NCBI GenBank assembly: GCA_012934845.2
Contig: WNNJ02002296.1
Span: 1-64,000 of the forward strand
Source of the DNA: Pomphorhynchus laevis
Taxonomy: Eukaryota > Acanthocephala > Palaeacanthocephala > Echinorhynchida > Pomphorhynchidae
Direction: 5' to 3'
DNA length: 64,000 nucleotides
Part shown: positions 1-10,300 of the stretch, in pieces
Position numbering within the stretch: position 1 is the first letter of the stretch
Layout of the letters: each line of letters starts with the position of its first letter
Notes under the pieces: model-generated
What the model was told of the DNA's origin: nothing
The model's database searches: none
The model's input: only the letters and a program-made list of their open reading frames with translations
Translations under genes and position numbers: made by a program

Positions 1-187
1 ATAATTTATTAATTTTTAAATATTATTATAATTATAATTATATTTTTAATACGTAGACTCAGTTAGCTGATTTGATTTATAAGCAAGTTCCCACGATTAG
101 TTTTATAAAAATTATACTTTCCAGAAATTTAATAATTCAAAAAGTTTCAACTAAGCTGTAAATGAAATCCGTTGGTCTTCCAGTGGA
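1..187. repeat. Tail of dispersed repeat R (upstream copy)
   Basis: About 165 bp from roughly position 27 recurs almost unchanged at 765-930. It includes the words CGTAGACTCAGTTAGCTGA and AAGCAAGTTCCCACGATTAG. The same closing words end the R copies near 22.8, 46.8 and 57.9 kb, so this is the 3' part of a repeat unit cut by the window edge. The next unit starts directly after it, giving a head-to-tail pair. Confidence 0.7.
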
Positions 188-930
188 GTTCCTCCTGATG
201 ACCTCTAATCCTTATTTTGATACAGCGTTTGTTATTTATTACTCAATTCATAAATATTGACTTTTAATTTATTTTTAGTATACAACAGCCAGTGAGCGGT
301 GGTTCGTTTGGCTGGATCTCAATGTAAAAATAGTACAATGTCAGTAAAAACAAAAAAAATGCAAATCAGGTTCGACTTCCTATAAGAGCGATACACTGTT
401 CAACGCACGCTGAAATTCTCGGATGTTCCGGCATTTAATTGCATATGACGGGAGCCTGTTCCAACTGTTTATTGCTCGATCTCTGATATCCTGATAGTGT
501 CGATGGACTTTTCTACGATGTTTGAGCGTTAGTCGATGTCCACGTAATTGCTCGGAGTTGCGTAGGCAAAACATGACGTTGAGGTGATGAGTGGGCGATA
601 AAATTGCCATCCATACCAGCATAAGATCAGCTTTTACCAAACTTTCAATAACCGTTGAATTTCAATTTTCTATTTTAACTTGATATAAATTATAAAAAAT
701 CTTTATAACAATTATTTATTTTATTATTTAATTATTAAATTTTGATTTAGCATTATTATGTTTTGTTTATTTTATAATTATATTTTTAATACGTAGACTC
801 TGTTAGCTGATTTGATTTATAAGCAAGTTCCCACGATTAGTGTTATAAAAATTATACTTTCTAGAAATTTAATAATTCAAAAAGTTTCAACTAAGCTGTA
901 AATGAAATCCGTTGATTCTTTCAGTGGAGA
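188..930 (+). repeat. Dispersed repeat R, split by a LINE fragment
   Basis: The unit opens with TTCCTCCTGATGACCTCTAA and runs through GTTATTTATTACTCAATTCA. It resumes after about 370 bp of foreign sequence with ATTTTAACTTGATATAAATT and ends with the CGTAGACTCTGTTAGCTGA tail. The uninterrupted order of the same words near 46.55-46.78 kb shows that the 284-651 segment is an insertion. No coding capacity is seen. It could be a SINE or other non-autonomous element, but I see no pol III boxes or terminal repeats that decide its class. Confidence 0.65.
284..651 (-). mobile_element. 3' fragment of a CR1-like LINE (ORF2 C-terminus)
   Basis: The reverse strand reads LRGHRLTLKHRRKVHRHYQD followed by INSWNRLP. 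This is the tail found after the reverse transcriptase in the family A LINE at 25.4-27.8 kb, where RGHNFTLAHRRVI and SKWNRLS occur at the same place. Only the last 85 or so residues remain, so the copy is strongly 5'-truncated. It sits inside repeat R. An A-rich run at 350-360 lies on the side where its 3' end falls. Confidence 0.7.
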
Positions 931-1032
931 TCAAGGGAGTTTATGTTTATCAACATACAAGGGAGTTTATTTAACTCCCTTGTATTCGGGCATACAAGGG
1001 AGTTTATTTAACTCCCTTGTATGCCCGAATAC
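931..1032. repeat. Nested perfect cruciform
   Basis: Positions 982-1004 and 1010-1032 are perfect 23-bp inverted arms around a 5-nt TATTT loop. A second hairpin with 13-bp perfect arms and the same TATTT loop lies at 955-985, and a further CAAGGGAGTT half-site lies at 932. Five alternating copies of the word AAGGGAGTT or its complement are therefore packed into 100 bp. No coding frame is involved. Confidence 0.85.
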
Positions 1033-1308
1033 GTTACGATGACTGAAGAGAAATTACTGTTTTGACTTTACGACGACGGAAGAGAAACTGCTGACAGCTA
1101 GGGACAAAAGTCAAACTAGTTAGGTGGGGCAATATATTTGCAAATTAAACCTACAAACGAAATAGTAGCTAAAGATTTTTAATTTACGTTAATGATACTC
1201 TGAAGTCGAGTGAAATAAAAGTATAAGCACTGAATGATTGAAGCAAGGAATAATAGTAAAAAAGACGATGATTTTTATTTGAGAGAAAATTTCTTGAAAA
1301 TATCGGAT

Positions 1309-1458
1309 GGATCAAAGGAAATAAAAAATTGTTTTTGACATTTCGCTAACTACTGTAAGCATCTTCAGTAATTTTGTAATTCATCTTCTTATAATTTTAT
1401 GAAGATGCTAACAAAAGTTAGCGAAATATCAAAAACAATTTCTTCTTTCCTTTGATCC
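1309..1458. repeat. Fold-back element with 59-bp arms
   Basis: The left arm (1309-1367, beginning GGATCAAAGGAAATA) is the imperfect reverse complement of the right arm (1400-1458, ending CTTTCCTTTGATCC), with a 32-nt spacer. A diverged copy of the right arm and its flank recurs at about 10,019-10,125, so the sequence is dispersed. It resembles a MITE or fold-back element with no coding capacity. Confidence 0.7.
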
Positions 1459-1814
1459 AGCTCCAATAATTATTTATTAATAATGGATTAGTATCAACTA
1501 TTTAAAAACACATTTTTATTTTTATTTTATTTCTGAACAAATTAAAAATCTCGTAATATGATTATCCTCGATCTAAAGCCAAATAAGCACGTATGTATCC
1601 CTTTCGTTATGCAAAATATAAGAACCAGAAAAGTCGGTATTAAACTAAACATTAGCCCGAAAACTTAAATTAATAAAACTTTAAACTTATTAATAATGGA
1701 TTAGTATCAACTATATAAACTCAAATTAATGGAATCAATCATACGTTCAATCAGGTACCAAGGAAAACCTAATATCACCGCAGCCGAATGAAAAAACTGA
1801 TGCTTCAGTACTAA
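1459..1814. other. AT-rich spacer with a short direct repeat
   Basis: There is no supportable gene. The phrase TTATTAATAATGGATTAGTA occurs at about 1476 and again at about 1687, a direct repeat 211 bp apart. It may be a remnant of terminal repeats of an old element, but no boundaries can be set. Confidence 0.4.
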
Positions 1815-2075
1815 ATGTGCTGAAGAGTTAGAAATCGCTTTCCCAATAAGCTGCGTTTGCTTATTAACTGCATATATTCAAATGCTCATGACCTAATTTG
1901 GGACTGTTCAACAATCGAAGAAGCAATGACAGTTTTAAATCAAGCGTACAATAAACCAAACAACCTTTTTTCAATAATGCCTTTGCTCGATATGTACTGG
2001 TTACTAGAATACAGCGCAATTTATTGTAATTTTCTGGAGATGTTAACATTAAGAAACACCAAGATACGCCAGTGA
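1815..2075 (+). mobile_element. gag fragment of a Ty3/gypsy-like LTR element (fossil)
   Basis: A short open frame reads CSTIEEAMTVLNQAYNKPNN. This matches the style of the gag capsid-like region of retrotransposons, in which an 'EEA..L...Y.KP.N' motif precedes the hinge. The gypsy copies at 6.4 and 17.4 kb carry comparable segments. Nothing else of the element is recognisable nearby, so this is an old and heavily reduced relic. Confidence 0.5.
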
Positions 2076-2084
2076 AATAAGATG

Positions 2085-2110
2085 AAAGCACTTCGAATTC
2101 GAAGTGCTTT
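2085..2110. repeat. 26-bp perfect palindrome
   Basis: AAAGCACTTCGAATTCGAAG continues to a fully self-complementary 26-mer centred on GAATTC. It lies just after the gag relic. A second weak inverted pair, ATAGTGCTGTGACACTAT, follows at about 2119. Confidence 0.8.
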
Positions 2111-3049
2111 TTAATTCGAATAGTGCTGTGACACTATCGAAGGGAGCAATTTTTTATCTAACATATCTTTCTTTTTATTATATCTCATATTTTTCCATAT
2201 TTATTTTTTCCTTATACTTTTATTAATTTTCTTTGGTTTCAGTTAGAAAATGAATAGTTTCATAAATCAAATTTATGAAACTTAATTTTAAACTTATGAT
2301 CTATCTAATCTATTATAATCTTATTATATCTATCTAATCTTATTTGCTATCTAATCTATTTATATTTTTTTGAATTTTCCGTTTTTGTCAGCCTTTCTGT
2401 TGGTTATCTTGATAACCAACAATTTATTAACTATCAATTTAATTTTATTTATGTAATTTTTTATCTAACATATTTTTCTTTTTATTATATCTCATATTTT
2501 TCCGTATTTATTTTTACCTATACTTTTATTAATTTTATTTGGCTTCATTAAATCTATTTTATCTAATTTTATCTGATTTTTTATCTAATTTATTTTACTT
2601 TTCCTGAAAAATAAAATAAAGCCGACCAATGTCCGTAAAAAATTACGGCGAGACTTTACTCTTCAAGTTACTACAATAAATAGCTATTTATTTAAATCTA
2701 AAACCAAGTTGCCCAAAACGGGTCACATAATAGTGAAAATTATCATAATAAAACAAATAATAAAACAAACTTAGGTTGTTTTATTATACAACCTAAGGAA
2801 GATAAACTGCGGAAGATAAAGCTGCGATATAGAATAAATCATTTTACTGTGGGTACTGCTGCGCATCTTTGTTAATTCATTTGGAGGTTAAATCTACGGC
2901 CGTGGTTCGTAGTCAACCGAGTGATAATTCTCTTGGAAACATCATATCTACCGATTCAGAGAAATATAAATGTCACTCGAAGAAAATACGATATACATTC
3001 CTCATCTACTATGAGACAGGGAGAGTCAAATCAAAATAACGAAATGCCT
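2111..3049. other. AT-rich spacer
   Basis: No gene is supportable here. The 2150-2600 part contains an imperfect internal repeat in which TTTTTATCTAACATAT plus the following T-rich stretch occurs near 2150 and again near 2460. A hairpin (ACTTAGGTTGTTTTATTATACAACCTAAG, shown here only by its arms AACTTAGGTTG and CAACCTAAG) lies near 2770-2800. Confidence 0.4.
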
Positions 3050-6028
3050 TGTGACTCTTACATCACGTCTCAGAACTTGCAAATAATTCAATAAACATAG
3101 GCATGACTATAGGGGGTGATGGTGTCACTAAGGACACCTACAGTTGGTGTATACATCAACTGTCTCCAGATCAGATTATATATGTTATGGGGATATAAAT
3201 TATCTACCTAAGCCAGTAGGGATTCAGTCTTTGTCGCCTTTATTTGGTGGTGCTGTGATGATATGTGGCGGAAATCGTCATATATCTGATAATGGCACTT
3301 CTAAAGAGAAAATCCAAGTGTCTACTATAAGTAAACATCCACAATCCGCAGTATTACGTGACGATCTCGAACCACAAATTGATGAGAATATCATTGGGTA
3401 CAGTCAATTTTTGTTAAGGAAACGCGTTGCTGATAGATGTAGATATATCATCCTGATTCATCCTGATTATTGTAAGAGAATATTTATTTAAGAACGCGCA
3501 AGTACGTCTTAATGAGGACGTTCAGAGTGTGAGATTCATTTTATCAGGTATTTGGCTCATCCAATATATAGATATCGTCAAACATGTGAAATGCGTTGCC
3601 TTATTTCGACTAGGTAAGCGTGATGCACTTAATAATAGGTCATGTTTATTCAAGGCCGCATTTAAAAAAGCAGATGCATGCTGAGTAGATCCTTCGTAAT
3701 TCATTCCGTCTAAAATGATCTAATGTCCGACTTTTGAAAGAACTTGATGCTCTGCAAAGAGAAAAACTTTCTCAAGCTAGGAAAGAACTTGCGTCTCGTG
3801 TTGCTCTTGGTGAGATAAATCTGTGTGTACCATGTTTAGGCAGTGAGGCGACACACTCCAATAAGTTGGAGCCTATTAGATGTTCCGTCTCTCAGGAGAT
3901 TGAAGGGATGTGACAATGTCCTATCGTATATCAGTGCCTAGCTTATTTAGGATCTGAACTGTTTGAGAGTACTATATGTGTTAAAGTTCATTGCATTTGT
4001 GTGAATAAGGGTCATGATATATTCTATTGTAATGTCCGAAGCCTGCTACAGAAGGTTGATGAGCTAAAGTATAAGGTCCATTTCATTAATCCAAAAATAG
4101 TTGGTATTACCTAATCTTGGCTTTATTGTGATGTATCTGATGATGAGGTATCTATTCCGGACTATTCTTTGTTCTGTAGTGATCGGATAGAGGGTAGGAA
4201 TGGTTATGTTGCTCTTTACGTGGGAAACCATATTTATAAATCAAAATCAACAATAGTACATGTTTCGAGTAGGTTGTCTCTTGATAGAGTTGAGAGTTTG
4301 TGGTGTCAGATGAAGTTCTCTAAAGCTCACCCATCATATTGGGTGTTATGTATCGTGCTCCTTGGGTAATCTCAAAAAACTCATTGAAGAGATTGAGTTG
4401 TATACGGGAGGCAATTACGACACCTTAATAATTGGGTATCTGAATATGCCGGATGTTGAGTATAGTACGAATACAGTACTTCCTACTTGTAATGAAGTAT
4501 TTCACTCATTGTGGTCTTGTCTAATATATAAATGTCCATACTCGTTTTTCAAGGCGTAGTTCTTCCCATCTTGATATTTGCTTGTCGACGAACAGTAAGG
4601 TAATAAGCCGTATTCAGTATGATGATCCGGTTGGTTTGTCTGATCATTGTGTAGTTATAGTTCGGATAAGTAGACAAACGAGGATAATTAAACATACTTG
4701 TGACAAACGTCAGATTAACGTCTTCAGAGCAGACCATGATGTTATTACATTCATGCTTGCGAGGGTATGCTAGCCCAATCCATCGGTTGTCAGAGTTTCA
4801 CGTGACTCTCTATTCCCTGCTTGCTCAATTCTCGCCTCTGAGATTTAAGACTCGTTGAAAACGCGCTTTTTGGTTTTATACTGAGCTGGCTACAGCGATG
4901 AAGGCTCGTGACTCCACTTTCAAATGTTTTAAAACTGAAGTTTGTGAATACGGTGTTTATAAGCGGGCTAGAAAATTCTTTAATTCATTAAAAAGGTATA
5001 AACGATTTGTGTTTGAGAATGGTTTAGCTAACAGTTGTAAACACGATCCCAAAGCTCTCTTCAATATGTGATTCGCGGTAGGGACGCTAATAATCCTATA
5101 GGTCAATATTTTGATAGTTACTGATAGAGACCCTACTAAATTGTTTTCATCAGATATTGATATGGATGGAGAAGCAACAAACGAGTACTCTGAATCACAT
5201 ACAGAATAGTTATATGATAAGAGGTGCTTGTTATGCATTTTTGGGTTTTGACACAATAACTTTGATAACTCATGCCAAAGTTTTAGCTGAACTCCATCGC
5301 CTGAAAATGAGAAGCTCCAAAGGTACTGATTTGTTGCCTTCAGTGTATCTCCGTTGATTAGCGAGTTTAATATTTCCTCTTATCTGTGCCATATTTCGGC
5401 AATATATTATTGATACAAATCTTCCAAGAGAGTGGAAACAATGAGTCATTCACCCCATCTTCAAAGAGTAGATCGATCTTCAGTTGACTATAAACCAGCA
5501 AGTATCACTTGTTTATGTTGTAAAATGCTAGAGTGTATCATACGTGGTTATGTGGTAAACTTTTATAATGAGAACAATGTATTAGATTCTGATCAACATG
5601 GTTTTTGTAAGGGCTATTCGAACTGTCACAAATCTACTTGTAGCACATCTCAATTGGTCAGCTATTACTGATACCAACATTATATTTTTTGATTTTTCAA
5701 AAGCATTCAACAGCGTTGAACATGGATTGCTCCCTTAGAAACTAGCAAAAAGTGGTATTTCATTTATGCTTGATAGATGGATACAATTGATTTGTGCAAT
5801 CACAGTTATTATGTATATGTAGATAATTTTTACTCGTCTTCACGACCATGTAATATAGGGATTCCTCAAGGTTCTGTATTGGGCTATTTGTTATTCAATG
5901 TGTACATAAACGATCTTCCCGAATTCATTGAGTCTTCAATGGTTTTGTACGCAGATGATTTGAAAATTTGGAGGGCGGTTCATTCACCCATTGATATAGC
6001 TATGTTGCAACAGAATATTGATGAAGCC

Positions 6029-6112
6029 TGTAATGATACTTACCTTTTGACTTGTTATTCTAGATGTATTAGAATAAAGCCTATTCTTCTCTGCTTGAAT
6101 TTACTCGGTACA
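6029..6112 (+). repeat. 5' LTR (84 bp) of the gypsy element
   Basis: It begins TGTAATGATACTTACC and ends TTACTCGGTACA, the canonical TG...CA form. It is identical base for base to the 3' copy. At 84 bp it is very short for a Ty3/gypsy LTR. Confidence 0.92.
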
Positions 6113-9100
6113 ATTTATTCTAATACACTGTTACCATGGACAAGATCTTGAAGCCAAACATCTTGGAATTGCATCCTGATGACACGAATGCCGAGCGCAC
6201 CTGGAGACATTGGCTCATACGTTTCAAGACATTCATTTCGTCCTTGGAGTCACCGTCCGATAGTGACAAATTTCACATTTTAACGAACCTGGTTTCAGCG
6301 GAGGTTTACGACCTTTTTCGAGAAACGGAAACTTAAGGAGACGCGTTATCGACGTTATCTACTACGTACGTCAAATCGAAAACGGATTTGTTTCTGCGAC
6401 ATCAATTGCGTAATCAGCGCCAATCGTCCAACCAAACAATCGATCAATTCATAAGGCATATCGAATCTCTGGGTCGTGAATGTCCATTCGAGGCTGTAAC
6501 AGCTCAAAATCATCGAGATTTATTTTTACGCGACACGTTCGTCGCAGGAATCAACTCACCGATAATTCGGCAACGCCTGCTTGAAGCTGCGGTACACAAT
6601 AAAGCCAAGGCGTACGAGCTTGCACGAACTTTGGAAGACGCACATACTCAAGCAAGCCATTTCACAGAACAATCAAACTTAAATATGGGCTGTGAATCGA
6701 TGACCATAAATGAACTACATGAAAATATACAAGAAGAACTTCCTTGTCAAATACAATGTAACTCGGTAGAACGTCGCAAATGTTACTTTTGTGGAGATAC
6801 AATTCACAAACGAGATCGATGTCCTGCTAAGAATATCACTTGTCGTACTTGCGAGAAGTTGAGTCATTTCGCACGGGTGTGTAAATCCAAACGACAAATT
6901 TCAACAGGTGTCCATTCCGTGCTAGGTAGCACTTATTTCTTTCAAGATTCTGCCGCGACGCTACCAACAATTCAAATTTGTATAAAAGGGGTTTCGTTAA
7001 ATGCGTTGATTGATACAGGTAGTGCACTCAATTTGATAAGACCTGATATTTCCACTTTGTGCAAACTGACATCGAACCCCTCAACTATACGTGTGTCTAT
7101 GGCGAACACCGCATTCTCGACTAAATTACGACAATTCGTGGTAGCGGATATATCAGCTGATGGCAGACCTTACAAGAATATAAAATTCCATATTTTGTCG
7201 TCTTTATGTTCGGATGTTATACTTGGCCGGTCATTCCTTTCAAGACACACTTCGTTACTTATGAAATTCAACGGTTCCGAGCCTTGTTTTACAATTGGAG
7301 CTGCAGAAGCTTTGACAGTTGAATCTCCTCAGCTATTCAAATTTCTGGACGAATCCATCCATTCTATCGCAACAAAATCTCGTAGAAGAAATCCGTACGA
7401 TGAAAAGTTCATTGACAGCCAAATCAAACAACTATTATCCGACGAAATTATCGAACCAAGTCAATCGCCCTGGCGCGCTCAAGTACTGATTGTCAATCAG
7501 AACCAAAAGAGACGGATGGTTGTTGACTATTCGGAAACTGTCAATAAGTTTACTCAGCTCGACGCCTTCCCACTTCCACGAATTGATGATTTTATCAACA
7601 AATTAGCTCCATATTCCTTTTACAGTTGTCTCGATCTTAAATCAGCTTACCATCAGATTTTGCTGCGCAGTGACGAGCGTCATTATACTGCTTTCGAGGC
7701 GAATGGATCCTTATATCACTTCAATCGTCTACCATTCGGTCTCACAAACGCCGTTCCTGCTTTTCAACGAGTTATCAATGGGATAATTAATAGAGAGAAG
7801 TTGACAGACACCTACGCTTATCTGGATGATGTCGTGATCGGCGGAAGAAGTAAAGAGCAACATGACAGTAACCTGAAGCGTTTTCTAAACGTAGCCACAA
7901 AATACAATATAACCTTGAACAATTCAAAGTGTGTGTTCGCGTCTTCGTGTATACGAATACTTGGTTACCAAATTTCTAAAGGAAAAATGTCCCCTGACCC
8001 CAATCGAGTGATTTCAGTTACTTCCCTTGAGGAACCCAAGAACGCAGCATCCTTAAAGCGTATTGTTGGTTTGTTCGCCTACTACAGTTCCTGGATTAAA
8101 GATTTCTCAAAGTTGATTCGTCCTCTAATTGATTCTCAGTCTTTCCCATTATCTCATTCTGCACTGAAAGCTTTCCATGCTTTGAAGGAACGTATAGCTG
8201 AAGCCACTTTGTCAACCATCGACTTTGAATTGCCATTCACGATAGAGACAGACGCAAGTGAGCGATCGATTGGAGCTTGTTTGTCTCAAAATAGTAAGCC
8301 TGTCGCCTTCTTTTCAAGATCCCTTGACAAAAACGCGAAACGATTCACCGCCATTGAAAAGGAAGCGCTGGCTATTGTTGAAGCGTTAAGATACTGGAGA
8401 CACTATTTGTACATCCAACCATTCAAGATTATTACGGATCAGCGTTCTGTTTCATACATGTTCAGTGCTCACAACAACAAAATAAAGAACGACAAGATAT
8501 TAAGATGGCGTTTGGAGTTGTCCCAATTTAAATTTGATATCCAGTACCGAGCTGGGAAGCTCAATCATGCCGCTGACGCTCTTTCTCGCGACGCGTTCTG
8601 CAACTCTGTCTCATTCACCAATCATGATCTTCAGCATCTTCGTAAAGTCCATAGTCAATTATGCCACCCGGGAATTACTCGCCTTTGGCATTTCGTGCAA
8701 AAACGGAACCTCCCATTTTCCCTCTCGGATGTTAGGAATATTTCAAGCGAGTGCAAAAGCTGCGCTATATTGAAACCAAGATTTTTTCGTCCACCTGAGG
8801 CTAAACTCATAAAATCAAGTATGCCATTTGAACGCTTGTCTATGGATTTTAAGGGCCCAATTCCTACAAAGAACAATAAAAGGTATTTGTTAACCGTCAT
8901 TGACGAGTATAGCAGATTCCCCTTTGCCTTTCCATGTTCTGATATGACTACACACACTGTCATAGACTGTTTAACCCAGATCTTTTCAATTTTCGGTTCA
9001 CCTGCTTCAATCCATTCTGATCAAGGTACGGCTTTTACCTCTAAGGAAATCCAGTCATTCCTCTCTCATCACGGGGTGGCGATTACTCATTCAAGTTCAT

Positions 9101-9897
9101 ACAACCCTGCTGGCAATAGTCGAGTCGAGCGCCTTAATGGTGTACTATGGAAGGCAATATCATTGCGTTTACATGACCTCGGAAAGAAAACAGATGAGTG
9201 GCAAAGTGTATTACCACAATGTCTCAACGCTATTCGATCACTTATGTGTACTGCCACGAACCACACACCACATGAACGACTCTTTACATTCAGCCGACGG
9301 TCTATAAATGGTCATGATCTTCCGTCTTGGTTATCAAACCCTGGCACAGTCTTAATAAGACGCTTTAATAAAACGAACAAATACGAGAACCCTGTGGAAA
9401 AAGCTGAAATTGTGTACGCCAATCCCAATTTGCTCTCGTGAAGTTACAAAACAGGAGGGAGATATATATATCAACTCGACATTTATCCCCGTATCCCAGA
9501 GTCGACGAAAACCTCAATATCAACTCGTCCGATGGAGACATTCCCTTTGACCTTGAAACTTTGAATTTATACGATGGCGATAAAATATGTGATCAGGCAT
9601 CAATAAATGACCATTCAACAGTAAATAGCAATTCTCATTCACGTTCAGATAAGCGTTCTGATGAAATCACTGTCAACCCTGAAAACTTGGATGCAACGAA
9701 GTATATCGATGAGACGGTCAATCACAACGAGGAAAACGAACTATCCAGACAGGATGAATCATTTCTCTTAAATACTGATAATACGTGCCAGAGCAACTAC
9801 CCTACGAGATACTTCAATCGTTCTGAAAATGGGGAACTACGACCTCAAAGAAATCGAAGAAGTCCTGCGTACTTAAATGATTATGTCGTGGGGAGAA

Positions 9898-9981
9898 TGT
9901 AATGATACTTACCTTTTGACTTGTTATTCTAGATGTATTAGAATAAAGCCTATTCTTCTCTGCTTGAATTTACTCGGTACA
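9898..9981 (+). repeat. 3' LTR (84 bp) of the gypsy element
   Basis: It is the same 84 bases as the 5' LTR, preceded by the purine-rich GTGGGGAGAA and followed by the AAGCC target duplication. Confidence 0.92.
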
Positions 9982-10012
9982 AAGCCGGAAAGTGGTCTGT
10001 TCTCAAAAGGAA

Positions 10013-10300
10013 ATTTTTTTGAAGATGCTTACAGAAATTAGCGAAATATCAAAAAAAAATAATATTTACTTTGATCTAGGTCCAATAATTATTTACCAAT
10101 AACAAATCATTATCAACTATTTAAAATTATGGAATAAGCTTAAAGATACAACAGTTTATTGTAACAGCTGCCGAATTAAAAAATACCCGTGGATGAAGCA
10201 ATATTTGTGAAGATATTTTTTTATTTTAATTGTTTTTGCAGTGAACCAGCCAATTTTATATACTGTTAAAATATTAATAATAACATCAGTAGAAATTATT
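10013..10300. repeat. Diverged copy of the repeat at 1400-1510
   Basis: GAAGATGCTTACAGAAATTAGCG onward follows the right arm and flank of the fold-back element at 1400-1510 (shared core AAATATCAAAAA, then CCAATAATTATTTA and TTATCAACTATTTAAAA). It lies between the end of the family A LINE and the R2-group element and shows no coding signal. Confidence 0.6.

Larger units (their letters stand above)
6029..9981 (+). mobile_element. Ty3/gypsy LTR retrotransposon, young, nearly whole (fossil)
   Basis: It is bounded by two identical 84-bp repeats and a 5-bp direct duplication of host sequence (AAGCC before 6029 and after 9981). The parts run in order: gag with zinc-knuckle cysteines (about 6780-6890), an aspartic protease with DTGSA (about 7012), a reverse transcriptase with YLDD (about 7818), RNase H, an integrase with an HHCC-type zinc finger and a DDE core (about 8630-9170), and a polar pol tail. 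The gag-pol-protease-RT-RNaseH-integrase order defines Ty3/gypsy. The clade is not certain. A purine-rich tract (GGGGAGAA) precedes the 3' LTR. About two breaks interrupt its coding frames. Identical LTRs mean a recent insertion on an evolutionary scale. It sits inside the older family A LINE. Confidence 0.93.
3050..10012 (+). mobile_element. CR1-like LINE, family A, decayed and interrupted
   Basis: Pieces occur in LINE order. A relic of ORF1 (about 3140-3890) includes RLLKELDALQREKLSQARKE, matching the ORF1 of the better copy at 24.9-25.5 kb. Endonuclease-like text follows (about 4015-4750: NVRSLLQKVDELKYK, then SDDEVSIPDYS). A reverse transcriptase begins at about 5160 with FFDFSKAFN, GIPQGSVLG and YADDLKIW. 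Many stops and frameshifts separate the pieces, so the copy is dead. The Ty3/gypsy element at 6029-9981 is inserted just after the YADD region, and the LINE sequence resumes for only about 30 bp after it. Confidence 0.75.

Noticed and set aside
3144-3491. 115-residue open frame as a host gene
   Set aside because: It lies at the position of ORF1 in a decayed family A LINE whose next pieces (ORF1 end, endonuclease, RT) follow in order on the same strand.
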